From: an uncultured Collinsella sp.
GTDB taxonomy: Bacteria; Actinomycetota; Coriobacteriia; Coriobacteriales; Coriobacteriaceae
Length of the DNA: 14,294 nt
Reading direction: 5' to 3'
Assembly: GCA_958415525.1 (NCBI GenBank)
Contig: CATYZE010000040.1
Location: forward strand, 1-14,294
Below the pieces are notes generated by a model. It saw only the letters and a list, made by a program, of their open reading frames with translations, searched no databases and was not told the origin of the DNA. The position numbers were made by a program, and so were the translations under genes. Of the stretch, positions 6,837 to 13,533 are shown piece by piece (within the stretch, counting starts at the first letter, position 1; each line of letters begins with the position of its first letter).

Positions 6837-7541
6837 TCAGTCTTCGATTTCGGGGTTAAGAAAGTCGATGTCCTCGTCCTCGGGATGCGCGATGGCCTGT
6901 TTAATGGCCACCCCTCCCTTAATGGAATAGATGACTGCGGTGAGCATGGAGAAGATGACGCCGCCGTATACAAAGAAGATGCCGAGGGGCACCGAGCTGC
7001 CGTTGAGGCCAGGGAATGCCGTGTACGTGGCGGGCAACAGATGCCAGCCTTCCACGACGGGGAACCCAAGCAGCATGAGCGAGAAGCCGGTCATGAGCAG
7101 CGCCGTGGCAATCTTGCCGGGAAAGACGACGTCGATGGGGCGCCGGTGGTAGTGGCGCACGATGAGCGTGCCGATGCCCAGGTAGATATCGCGACCGATA
7201 ATGAGCACGCAGACCCAGATGGGAAGCTCGCCGCGGACCACGAGACCCAGCACGCCGGTAAACAGCAGCGCACGGTCGCAGATGGGATCCATAACCTTGC
7301 CGAGCCACGAGACCGTTTTGGTCATGCGGGCAATCTGACCGTCCATCCAGTCGGTGGAGGCCGCGATGGCATAGATGACAATGGCGACGACACGGTTGTT
7401 GTCCGTCACAAACAGGTACAGGAAGACGAGCGTGAGGATCAGGCGCGTAAAGGTGATGAAATTGGAGATCGTAAAGATCTTATTCGACGGGTAATCGGAA
7501 GTGCCGATAAGCTCCTTTTTGATCTTCTTCTTGATGCCCAC
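6837..7541 (-). CDS. pgsA: CDP-alcohol phosphatidyltransferase (PgsA type)
   Basis: 234 residues from a GTG start. The signature D-x2-D-G-x2-A-R-x8-G-x3-D-x3-D is complete (Asp64, Asp67, Gly68, Ala71, Arg72, Gly81, Asp85, Asp89). These enzymes are integral membrane proteins that join CDP-diacylglycerol to an alcohol; with glycerol 3-phosphate they make phosphatidylglycerophosphate. Five to six hydrophobic segments are visible, and the C-terminus is an acidic tail. The frame is open back to an ATG at 7667, but I prefer GTG 7541: a GGGGGAG site is just before it, the conserved part (KKKIKKELIG...SNKIFTISNFITFTR) starts there, and a good promoter lies inside the extra part. It is the first gene of a minus-strand operon with the FHA, MerR, apt and NlpC genes. 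The alcohol substrate is inferred; an inositol-phosphate substrate cannot be excluded. Confidence 0.9.
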   Translation of the reverse strand: MGIKKKIKKELIGTSDYPSNKIFTISNFITFTRLILTLVFLYLFVTDNNRVVAIVIYAIAASTDWMDGQIARMTKTVSWLGKVMDPICDRALLFTGVLGLVVRGELPIWVCVLIIGRDIYLGIGTLIVRHYHRRPIDVVFPGKIATALLMTGFSLMLLGFPVVEGWHLLPATYTAFPGLNGSSVPLGIFFVYGGVIFSMLTAVIYSIKGGVAIKQAIAHPEDEDIDFLNPEIED

Positions 7542-7577
7542 AGGACTCCCCCGCTGGTAAACGACAAAACTTTCGAT

Positions 7578-7606
7578 ACTATACCCGTTCTGGCGATGTC
7601 TATCCA
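7578..7606 (-). promoter_or_regulatory. Promoter of the pgsA operon
   Basis: On the minus strand, TGGATA (7606-7601), 17-nt spacer, TATAGT (7583-7578): four of six and five of six matches to the housekeeping consensus. It would start transcription about 30 nt before the GTG start of pgsA, which argues against the longer reading of that gene. Confidence 0.6.
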
Positions 7607-7669
7607 GCGCAAGCATAGAGAGTCCAGACATATGGAGGATGGTACTGGGTTGTGCGGGATTCTGCATTT

Positions 7670-7726
7670 GTGTACATCAGCCTCCAAATATGACATATTT
7701 CGGCATCTTTGATGGCTGATGTACAC
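7670..7726. repeat. Nested inverted repeats between the pgsA promoter and the ABC operon
   Basis: GTGTACATCAGCC (7670-7682) and its exact reverse complement (7714-7726) enclose 31 bp, which contain a second perfect inverted repeat AAATAT-GAC-ATATTT (7686-7700). No T tract follows on either side. It stands in the 396-bp gap between pgsA (starting at 7541) and the ATPase gene (starting at 7938). The rest of that gap shows only the pgsA promoter, an AACGGCCGTT palindrome near 7826, and no gene I can support. Two regulator sites looped together or a remnant of a small mobile element are both possible. Confidence 0.55.
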
Positions 7727-7937
7727 GTTTTGATTCGGTGATTACATCGATCGGGAAAGTTGTTGCCTTAAGCAAATTAATCATGATGTGCGGGTCGAGA
7801 AGGGTTGGCGCCAAAAGAACCCAACGGCCGTTACGGCTTCGTTAGAAACGCACCCCACCATGGATGGTGAACCCGAAAGGTGAGGCGCGCGGGCACGGTG
7901 ACTCGGCCCGCGCTCCCGGAAGAGAAAGGATAAACCC

Positions 7938-8666
7938 ATGGGTTACATGCTCGAGACGCGCGGGCTCACCAAGCGCTTCGGCCGCGGCGACCAGGCGCAG
8001 GACGCCGTGGCCGACGTGAGCCTTCATATCCGCGAGGGTGAGGTGTACGGGCTGCTCGGTCCCAACGGCGCCGGCAAGTCGACAACGCTTAAGATGATCT
8101 GCGGGATGCTGCGGCCGACGGCCGGGGAGATCCTCTTTGCCGGGCACGCCTGGCGCCGCGAGGACCTCTACGCAATCGGCAGCCTCATCGAGGAGGCGCC
8201 GCTCTACCCCAACCTCACCGCGCGCGAGAACCTGCGCGTGCGCACCACGCTGCTGGGCCTTCCCGAGAGCCGCATAGATGAGGTGCTCGCCGCCGTGGAC
8301 CTTGCGGACACCGGGAAGAAGCGCGCCGGGCGCTTCTCGATGGGCATGCGGCAGCGCCTGGGGCTCGCGCTGGCGCTGATCGCCCGGCCACGCCTGCTCG
8401 TGCTCGATGAGCCCACCAACGGCCTCGACCCCATCGGCATCGAGGAGCTGCGCGACCAGATCCGCGGCTTCGCGGCGGCGGGTACGACGGTGATCGTCTC
8501 GAGCCACATCCTCTCCGAGGTGCAGCAGATGGCGGACACCATCGGCATCATCTGCGGGGGGCGCCTCGCCTACGAGGATGCGCTTCGGCCCGGGCAGGAC
8601 CTCGAGGAACTCTTCATGAGCTTCTGCCGGGAAGGGCGACGAGCACGCGGGGAGGTGGCGGCATGA
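7938..8666 (+). CDS. LanF-type lantibiotic-protection ABC transporter, ATPase subunit
   Basis: 242 residues, a single nucleotide-binding domain. Walker A GPNGAGKST (41-49), signature SMGMRQRLGLA (134-144), Walker B LLVLDEPT (153-160) and switch His190 in VSSHILSEV are intact. In place of the Q-loop glutamine is Glu85 in SLIEEAPLYPNLTARENL; this 'E-loop' is a known mark of lantibiotic self-protection transporters such as NukFEG and BcrA-like ATPases. It would power the removal of lantibiotics or related peptides from the membrane with the two permeases behind it. AAAGGA lies 8 nt before the ATG. The stop overlaps the next start by 4 nt (ATGA). Codon third positions are almost all G or C, unlike the genes to the left. 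A bacitracin-type transporter is the main alternative. Confidence 0.92.
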   Translation: MGYMLETRGLTKRFGRGDQAQDAVADVSLHIREGEVYGLLGPNGAGKSTTLKMICGMLRPTAGEILFAGHAWRREDLYAIGSLIEEAPLYPNLTARENLRVRTTLLGLPESRIDEVLAAVDLADTGKKRAGRFSMGMRQRLGLALALIARPRLLVLDEPTNGLDPIGIEELRDQIRGFAAAGTTVIVSSHILSEVQQMADTIGIICGGRLAYEDALRPGQDLEELFMSFCREGRRARGEVAA

Positions 8667-9433
8667 CGGGCGAGAAAGGCGGCCTGCTCGCGGGCCTGCG
8701 CGCCGAGGCCCTGAAGTCGCGCCACGCGGCACCGGTTCGCCTGGCCGTGCTCATGGCGCTGCCGATGCCGCTGCTCGGCGCGATGCCCTACCGGGGCGTG
8801 CAGATCTTCAGCGCGTGGAACTACTGGTACGCGCTCTTCCTGCCCGTGTCTCTCTCGCTCGTGGTGGCGTGCGTCGCGCGGGCGGACGCTCGCACGCGGA
8901 TGCGGGGGCTTCTGGGCCTGGGCTTCCCGCTCGGGCGCGCCTGGTGGGCCAAGGCGCTCTGGTGCCTCGCGCTCTGCACGCTCTCGAACCTCGTGGTCTT
9001 CGGCATCTACCTCGCGGGATCGGCGTTCTCCTCGCAGGGCCTCACGGCCGCGGGCACGCTCACGATGCTCCTCTGCGCGCTCGCCAACACGGTGACCGCG
9101 GCGTGGATGATCCCCGCAGGGCTCTTCCTCACGGCGCGGCTCGGCATGCTCGCGGGCATCTTCTGCCCGCTCGCCGCGCAGCTCGTGGGTGGGTTCGCTT
9201 GGTCGTTGGTGCCGCTGCCGCAGCTCTTTCCGCCGTCGGCGAGCATGGTCATCCCCACGAGCTTCATCCCCGTGCTGCCGAGCGGCGAGCCACTCGCGGC
9301 GGACATGGCGCTCGGCGGGGCGCTCGCGGCGGACGGCATGCTCACGCTGGCGGGCCTTGCGGTCAGTGCGCTCGCGTTCGCCGCGCTCACGGCGGCGGGC
9401 GCGGCCTGGTTCGCGCACTCCGAGGAGAGGTGA
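8663..9433 (+). CDS. LanE/MutE-type permease of the peptide-protection ABC transporter
   Basis: 256 residues, six likely membrane segments, from about 25-42, 52-70, 92-115, 128-155, 160-185 and 225-250. The N-terminal RAEALKSRHAAPVRLAVLMALPMPLLG is the usual start of ABC-2 type lantibiotic-immunity permeases (an amphipathic KLK-like helix, then a first segment). The region FSAWNYWYALFLPVSLSLVVACVARADARTRMRGLLGLG fits the MutE/EpiE pattern, in which a loop after segment 2 is followed by a short cytoplasmic stretch. It overlaps the ATPase gene by 4 nt and the next permease by 1 nt, so the three are translated together. No extracellular binding domain like that of BceB is present, which favours the LanFEG group. 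The split between E and G is made by order and sequence feel, not by a search. Confidence 0.85.
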   Translation: MTGEKGGLLAGLRAEALKSRHAAPVRLAVLMALPMPLLGAMPYRGVQIFSAWNYWYALFLPVSLSLVVACVARADARTRMRGLLGLGFPLGRAWWAKALWCLALCTLSNLVVFGIYLAGSAFSSQGLTAAGTLTMLLCALANTVTAAWMIPAGLFLTARLGMLAGIFCPLAAQLVGGFAWSLVPLPQLFPPSASMVIPTSFIPVLPSGEPLAADMALGGALAADGMLTLAGLAVSALAFAALTAAGAAWFAHSEER

Positions 9434-10248
9434 TGGCCGTGACACGACTCTCCGACCCGACGCCGCGCATGACTCTCTCGCGGGCCCTGCTCTCCGAGGC
9501 CCTGCGCCTGGCGCGCTCCCCGCTCACGGCGGTGCACCTCGTCTGCGGCCTGGCAGCCGGTCTTGCCTGCGGCGAGTACTTCTCCGTAACCCGATGGGAC
9601 CCGGCGCTGGGCGCGGACGCCTACGCCCAGTTCCTCGGCGCCCTCATGCCGCTCATGTCCGCCATCGTCTGCGGGCTCGCCGTGGACGAGGAGCGCGCTG
9701 CCGGGCGCCTCGCCAACCTCACGGCGGTCCCCTCGCGCGGGCGCGCCGTCGCGGCGAAGCTGCTCGCCCTTGCGGCGCTCGGCGCGGGCGCGCTGGCCGT
9801 GGCGCTCGGCGTGTTCGGGGGCGCGCTCGCCGTCGCCGGGCGCCTGCCGCTCGGGCCCGCTCCGTTTGCGGCCGCCTGGGCGGGCATCGTGCTGGGCAGC
9901 CTGCCCCTCTACGCGCTGTGGCTCGGCGTGGCCCTGCGCCTCGGCCGCAACGCCGCCATCGGCGCCGGCGCGGCGGGTATGCTCCTCGCGTTCTTCTCGG
10001 TTGGCGGACTTGCGCACGGCCTCATGACCGGCGAGCTCACCGGTGCCCTGGCGACGCCCCTGAGCTGGGTGCCGCTCACCTGGCCCGCGCGCCTGGGGTC
10101 GCTCGGGGTGGAGGCCTTCATCGACGCCGCACGCGCGGCGGGCCCACTCCTCACGACTGCGCTCGCCGGCCTCGTGCTCACCCTGGCAGCCGACGCCGTC
10201 CTTCTCGCCTGGTTCTGCCGCTTTGAGGACGGGAGGGCAGATGCATAG
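9433..10248 (+). CDS. LanG/MutG-type permease of the peptide-protection ABC transporter
   Basis: 271 residues, six predicted membrane segments. It starts like its partner with an amphipathic stretch (SRALLSEALRLARSPLTAVHLVCGLAAGLACGEYF), then AQFLGALMPLMSAIVCGLAVDEERAAGRLANLTAVPSRGRAVAAK, where the cytoplasmic loop carrying DEE and RG resembles the ABC-2 coupling loop of MutG proteins. The ATG at 9433 overlaps the previous stop (TGATG); the open frame extends much further upstream but only as a shadow of the LanE gene. Two different permeases after one ATPase is the LanFEG arrangement. The sequence is extremely rich in Ala, Leu and Gly with GC-saturated third positions, so segment edges are approximate. 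Confidence 0.85.
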   Translation: MAVTRLSDPTPRMTLSRALLSEALRLARSPLTAVHLVCGLAAGLACGEYFSVTRWDPALGADAYAQFLGALMPLMSAIVCGLAVDEERAAGRLANLTAVPSRGRAVAAKLLALAALGAGALAVALGVFGGALAVAGRLPLGPAPFAAAWAGIVLGSLPLYALWLGVALRLGRNAAIGAGAAGMLLAFFSVGGLAHGLMTGELTGALATPLSWVPLTWPARLGSLGVEAFIDAARAAGPLLTTALAGLVLTLAADAVLLAWFCRFEDGRADA

Positions 10249-10642
10249 GAAGCCGCTCGCCGCCGTGCTCATCCCCCTCTCCGCAGCGTTTGTCCTGGGC
10301 GGGAATGCCCTGCTCGACGCCGGCTGGGGTTCGGCGCTGCGCTCGATCGCCGACTGCGTGCTGCCCAACCCTGAGATCCCCATGTGGGCGCCCGCGCCCG
10401 AGCCCGGCAGCCACGCGAGCTCCTACGCCGACGCCACCGGGGCGGGGACAAACTACGTCTACCTGGTGGACGCTGCGGACGACAGGGGCAATGTCCGAGA
10501 GCTCCAGCTCATCTTCTTCGGGCGGGAGTCGGACGGCGAGGGCTGGCTCGAGATCGAGGCGCGCGGCGGCTCGGGCGTGCGCTACCACGCGTGCGACGCG
10601 GCCGAGGCGCCCGCGGCTGCGCGCAGGGCTCTGGACCGCTGA
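10241..10642 (+). CDS. YxeA-like (DUF1093) small exported or membrane-anchored protein
   Basis: 133 residues. A hydrophobic N-terminal segment (6-22) is a signal peptide or anchor. The rest resembles the YxeA fold: TNYVYLVDAADDRGNVRELQLIFF (70-93) followed by GWLEIEARGGSGVRYHACDAAEAP (101-124), the usual alternation of strand, 'D..G....' turn, strand and a final 'Y..c..aeaP'. YxeA proteins often accompany peptide-resistance ABC transporters and two-component systems; their function is not settled. The ATG at 10241 overlaps the LanG stop by 8 nt and has GGGAGG 4 nt upstream; an in-frame TTG at 10223 is less likely. The family call rests on pattern and context, so it is moderate. An accessory role in peptide binding outside the membrane is inference. 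Confidence 0.65.
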   Translation: MHRKPLAAVLIPLSAAFVLGGNALLDAGWGSALRSIADCVLPNPEIPMWAPAPEPGSHASSYADATGAGTNYVYLVDAADDRGNVRELQLIFFGRESDGEGWLEIEARGGSGVRYHACDAAEAPAAARRALDR

Positions 10643-10660
10643 GCGCGGCGTTAGTACAAT
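10632..10660 (+). promoter_or_regulatory. Promoter of the two-component regulator genes
   Basis: TGGACC (10632-10637), a 17-nt spacer, TACAAT (10655-10660). The -35 lies within the end of the YxeA-like gene. This gives the regulator and kinase their own promoter apart from the transporter operon. Confidence 0.6.
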
Positions 10661-10687
10661 TCCGACGAGAGTTTCAGGAGGTCTAAC

Positions 10688-11350
10688 ATGGCGAGGATAC
10701 TGGCAGTGGATGATGAGCGGGCGATCCTCGACGCGCTCGCGCGCGTCCTCGGCCGCGACGGCCATGAGGTCGTGAAGGCAGCGGACCCGACGGCGGTCCC
10801 GGGGATGGACCTCTCGCGCTTCGACCTCGTGCTCTGCGACGTCATGATGCCGGGGCTCGACGGCTTCGAACTCGTGCGGCAGATCCGCCCGGACTTCGAC
10901 GGGCCCATCGTCTTCCTGACCGCGCGCGTGGCCGAGGAGGATGCTGTGGCCGCCTACGGCCTAGGCGCTGACGACTACGTCCGCAAGCCCTTCGGGGCCG
11001 CAGAGCTGCGCGCCAAGGTCGCGGCCCATCTACGCCGTGAGCGCCGGCCGCGCTCGCACGCTCTCTTCTTCGGGGAGGTGCGGATCGACCTCGGGGCGCG
11101 TGACCTCGCCGTGGGCGGCGAGACCGTGCCGCTCACGCCCACCGAGTACGCCATCTGCGAGTACCTCGCGCGCCACCCCGGGCAGGTCATGAGCCGCGCG
11201 CAGATACGCGAGGCGGTGCTCGGCTGGGAGAGCGACGCCGACGACGCGGCCATATCCATGCAGGTCAGCCGCGCCCGGAGGAAACTCTCCGAGGCCGGCG
11301 CCGATCCGATCGCGACCGTCTGGGGGATGGGGTACAAGTGGCAGCTCTGA
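10688..11350 (+). CDS. OmpR-family response regulator of the ABC operon
   Basis: 220 residues. Receiver domain (1-115): acidic pocket Asp8-Asp9, phospho-acceptor Asp51 in LVLCDVMMPGLDGFE, Thr78 in FLTAR and Lys100 in YVRKPF. Winged helix domain (about 125-220) with LTPTEYAICEYLARHPGQVMSRAQIREAVLG and a final VWGMGYKW. The protein is the DNA-binding half of a system likely to control the ABC operon just upstream. An AGGAGG site lies 6 nt before the ATG. The gene overlaps the kinase gene by 13 nt if the kinase starts at GTG 11338. Placement directly after a LanFEG-like operon is like that of NisR/SpaR-type regulators, but no lantibiotic synthesis genes are near. Confidence 0.94.
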   Translation: MARILAVDDERAILDALARVLGRDGHEVVKAADPTAVPGMDLSRFDLVLCDVMMPGLDGFELVRQIRPDFDGPIVFLTARVAEEDAVAAYGLGADDYVRKPFGAAELRAKVAAHLRRERRPRSHALFFGEVRIDLGARDLAVGGETVPLTPTEYAICEYLARHPGQVMSRAQIREAVLGWESDADDAAISMQVSRARRKLSEAGADPIATVWGMGYKWQL

Positions 11351-12774
11351 AGATCGGGGCGCGAGGTCGCGGGGGCATGCCGCTCTCCTTCGTCATCGCG
11401 CGCTACTTCGCCTACGCGTTCGCGGCGGTCGCCACGGCGTGGTTCGCTTCGTTCATGGTGCTCTCCGCGGCGATCAACGCGGGCTTCGTCTACGAGGCAA
11501 GCTGGGGGCCGGCCAATGCGCGCGAGGTCGCGGAGGGCCTGGCACGCGACGGCGTCTGCGGGCAGCAGGACGTACCGACGGCGTACCGCTACCTCATCCT
11601 GAACAAGGACGGATACGTGCTGATGACAGATCTCGAGGACACGCGGCTCGAGGACGCGACGGAAATGGCCCGTACGGCACTCGCCGCGGAAACGGGCACA
11701 GTGGAGATCGAGGGCGGAGGTTCGGGCCTCACCTACGCCGCGTTTCCGCTCAAGGGCGGCGGGGCCTGCGCACTCGTCAGCGAGTACCTTCCGCAGTGGG
11801 TCTCGCGCGACCTCGCCGGCCTGCTTCCCAACCCGCAGAACCTCATGCTCGTCGGCGCCACGGCGGGAAGCGCGCTCGCGCTCGCACTCGTGGCGCGCCG
11901 CGCGAGCCGCGTGATCTCGCGCAAGATGGCGCCGCTCGCGGAGGCGGCGGGGCGCGTCGGCGCGGGGGAGCTCGACTTCGTGGTCGGCAGCACCAACGTG
12001 CGCGAGGTGAACGACGTCCTCGCCGCGATGGACGCCATGCGGACCTCCCTCGCCGAGTCGCTCGAGGCCCGCTGGGCCGCGGAGCGGGGGCAGCGCGAGC
12101 AGGTGGCGTCGCTCGCCCACGATCTCAAGACGCCGCTCACCGTGCTGCGCGCCAACGCCGACTTCGTGGCGGAGGAGCTGGAAGACGAGAAAGACGCCGA
12201 CCTCGCGGCCGCCGCGCGCGACATAGCCGGCAGTGTCGAAAGGCTCGACGGCTACGTGCGCCTGCTCATCGAGGCCTCGCGCGGGTCCGGCGGGGCGGAG
12301 AGGGCCCCCATGCGGCCGGCCGAGTTCTGCGAGCAGGTTCTCGCCGAGGCCGCCCAGATCGCCCGGGTGCGAGGCGTGACGCTCGACGCGGCCACGGGCC
12401 CCGCTGTCGCGGGCGCGCCCGAGGCCGCGCTCGACCGAACCAGCCTGGCGCGAGCCGCCGCGAACCTTGTGGCCAACGCCGCCGAGCACGCACGATCGCG
12501 CGTGGCTGTCTCCTGCGACGTCGCGGGCGGGCGCCTCGTCATCGAGGTTGCCGACGACGGACCGGGCTTTTCTCCCGCCGCCCTCGAACGCGGCTGCGAG
12601 CGCCTCTTCACTGACGACTCCTCCCGCTCCTCGCGCGACGGAGGCCGCCACTACGGGCTCGGCCTCCACGTCGCCTCCGAGGCCGCGAGCGCCCACGGGG
12701 GCTCCGTCTCGCTCGCCAACAGCCCCTCGGGCGGCGCGGTGGCCACCATCGCGGTCCCCCTGTGCGGGGCCTGA
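11338..12774 (+). CDS. Sensor histidine kinase of the ABC operon
   Basis: 478 residues. Two membrane segments, about 18-48 and 168-188, flank a 120-residue outside domain. HAMP-like region 190-245; phospho-acceptor His261 in LAHDLKTPLTVL; N box around Asn380 (LVANAAEHA); G1 DGPGF (407-411); G2 YGLGLHVA (439-446). It would sense a peptide or envelope stress and phosphorylate the response regulator. The outside domain is far larger than the small loops of BceS-type intramembrane sensors and more like NisK/SpaK-type ligand sensors. I use GTG 11338, which overlaps the regulator gene and is preceded by a GGGG site; ATG 11377 is an alternative and would drop 13 residues. The stop codon lies in the 14-bp hairpin shared with the ribbon-helix-helix gene. 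Confidence 0.92.
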   Translation: MAALKIGARGRGGMPLSFVIARYFAYAFAAVATAWFASFMVLSAAINAGFVYEASWGPANAREVAEGLARDGVCGQQDVPTAYRYLILNKDGYVLMTDLEDTRLEDATEMARTALAAETGTVEIEGGGSGLTYAAFPLKGGGACALVSEYLPQWVSRDLAGLLPNPQNLMLVGATAGSALALALVARRASRVISRKMAPLAEAAGRVGAGELDFVVGSTNVREVNDVLAAMDAMRTSLAESLEARWAAERGQREQVASLAHDLKTPLTVLRANADFVAEELEDEKDADLAAAARDIAGSVERLDGYVRLLIEASRGSGGAERAPMRPAEFCEQVLAEAAQIARVRGVTLDAATGPAVAGAPEAALDRTSLARAAANLVANAAEHARSRVAVSCDVAGGRLVIEVADDGPGFSPAALERGCERLFTDDSSRSSRDGGRHYGLGLHVASEAASAHGGSVSLANSPSGGAVATIAVPLCGA

Positions 12775-12792
12775 CGAATCAGGCCCCGCACA
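12761..12792. terminator. 14-bp perfect hairpin holding the stop codons of two converging genes
   Basis: TGTGCGGGGCCTGA (12761-12774), loop CGAA, and the exact reverse complement at 12779-12792. On the minus strand the loop reads TTCG, the very stable tetraloop. Both ends of the stem supply a TGA: one stops the kinase, the other stops the ribbon-helix-helix gene, and both proteins end in Cys-Gly-Ala. No T run follows on either strand, so it is not a classical terminator, though it is strong enough to block or protect RNA ends. Confidence 0.6.
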
Positions 12793-12982
12793 CTGGCATA
12801 CCTCGCAACCAAACGCTTCCCGGATAATTCATGAGGCCGTACTCGTATTCGAGCCTGCCTATCTCTGCGGCAAGCGCCTCCGTCATGTAGAAGGTTTTCG
12901 TGCGGCCCGTCGACTTCGCCAGGCGGTCGTACCTGTTCGCGAGGTCCTCGGGGGTTCTCAGGGCTGCGGTGGCGGTTGCCAT
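12779..12982 (-). CDS. Ribbon-helix-helix (RelB/CopG-like) antitoxin-type protein, probably truncated
   Basis: 67 residues. The pattern TPEDLANRYDRLAKSTGRTKTFYMTEALAAEIGRLEYEYGL (10-50) fits ribbon-helix-helix antitoxins, whose usual form is 'LPEELxxRLdxLAkrTGRsKsfyvreAl...Le'. The last 17 residues (51-67) match nothing I know, and the stop lies in the hairpin shared with the kinase gene, so the normal C-terminus, which would bind a toxin, appears lost. GGGAGG lies 7 nt before the ATG. Upstream at 13003-13018 is a palindrome suited to self-repression. No toxin gene follows: the place where it would stand is filled by the kinase gene. It could be an orphan regulator, or the remains of a toxin-antitoxin pair cut by arrival of the high-GC block. 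Confidence 0.72.
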   Translation of the reverse strand: MATATAALRTPEDLANRYDRLAKSTGRTKTFYMTEALAAEIGRLEYEYGLMNYPGSVWLRGMPVCGA

Positions 12983-13002
12983 GATGCACCTCCCGGTTAG
13001 AT

Positions 13003-13018
13003 GTAATACGTGTATTAC
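13003..13018. promoter_or_regulatory. Palindromic operator upstream of the ribbon-helix-helix gene
   Basis: GTAATAC-GT-GTATTAC, a perfect 7-bp inverted repeat 20 nt before the start codon. Ribbon-helix-helix antitoxins bind short inverted repeats of this type in their own promoters. A perfect TTGACA at 13089-13084 (minus strand) lacks a good -10 at the right distance, so the promoter itself is unsure. Confidence 0.55.
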
Positions 13019-13314
13019 TTTCTATCACATCACCCGAACCCCGCACCGGCGTACGGTCGTATCTGCTTTTTTACCTTACATTTTGTCAACCGGCCCATGC
13101 TCGGCTTGTTCAGCCGGATTAAATCAACTGTTAAATCAATCCAGGCCTGCAGGGGGCGGTGGAAATCTTTCGAGGACTGGGGGCGCCGTCCCTGGGTCGG
13201 CTCCTCGATGGCCGCGGCTGAATTCCCCTGCCATCGGCTGCGTGGGTTCCGGCACGGGGCTCTGGCGCTGCTCGAACTGGGCGCAAGACTCGGCTGTTGG
13301 TCGTACCGGACGGC
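13019..13314. other. Stretch without a recognised gene
   Basis: About 300 bp of mixed composition. Short frames are open in it, but none has a ribosome site or a protein pattern I know. It holds two copies of TTAAATCAA (13119-13127 and 13131-13139); the same 9-mer recurs at 14201-14209 just before the second 83-bp repeat. The right half is GC-rich and could be decayed coding sequence. Confidence 0.4.
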
Positions 13315-13397
13315 ATACGTTTTGAGACCGGCAAGCTGATGCCGGCTCGAGGACAGCGGCCCGGTGCACCGGGCCGATCGATAGCGGTCTCAGGTTC
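13315..13397. repeat. 83-bp structured direct repeat, copy 1
   Basis: Identical to 14212-14294 except for one C/T difference (13342 versus 14239). It is highly structured: TGAGACCG (13323-13330) pairs with CGGTCTCA (13385-13392) as an outer stem, and CGGCCCGG-TGCA-CCGGGCCG (13357-13376) is an inner hairpin; a smaller CCGGC...GCCGG hairpin lies between, and the one base change keeps it as a G-U pair in the second copy. The true right end of the repeat is unknown because copy 2 is cut by the window. Confidence 0.8.
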
Positions 13398-13533
13398 ACA
13401 GCGCAGCTTCTTAGGGCTCGCATATATAGGAAGACTTGATTGGCAATCGATTTTAATGAAGTCGGCAGCGCATGTCAGAGTTTTCAACAAATTTAACATG
13501 CCACCCTTTATATCCGCACGCGCGTAATTCAAC
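13398..13533. other. AT-rich spacer after the DUF1648 gene
   Basis: It holds no gene I can support and no clear terminator for the minus-strand gene beside it; only a weak GCATGT...ACATGC pairing with a 20-nt loop is seen. Confidence 0.3.

Noticed and set aside
7542..7667. N-terminal extension of pgsA from an ATG at 7667
   Set aside because: A promoter (TGGATA-17-TATAGT) lies in it, and the GTG at 7541 has a GGGGGAG site right at the start of the conserved part.
7842..12696. Long minus-strand open frames opposite the ABC and kinase genes (7842-8732, 8570-9445, 9007-10383, 10975-12696)
   Set aside because: They are Arg/Gly/Ala/His-rich shadows caused by GC-saturated codons; they show no domain and no ribosome sites, while the plus-strand genes have full motifs and overlaps.
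13131..13532. Minus-strand 133-residue frame and plus-strand 76-residue frame over the first 83-bp repeat
   Set aside because: The frames run through the structured repeat, have no ribosome site, and neither stays usefully open through the second copy.
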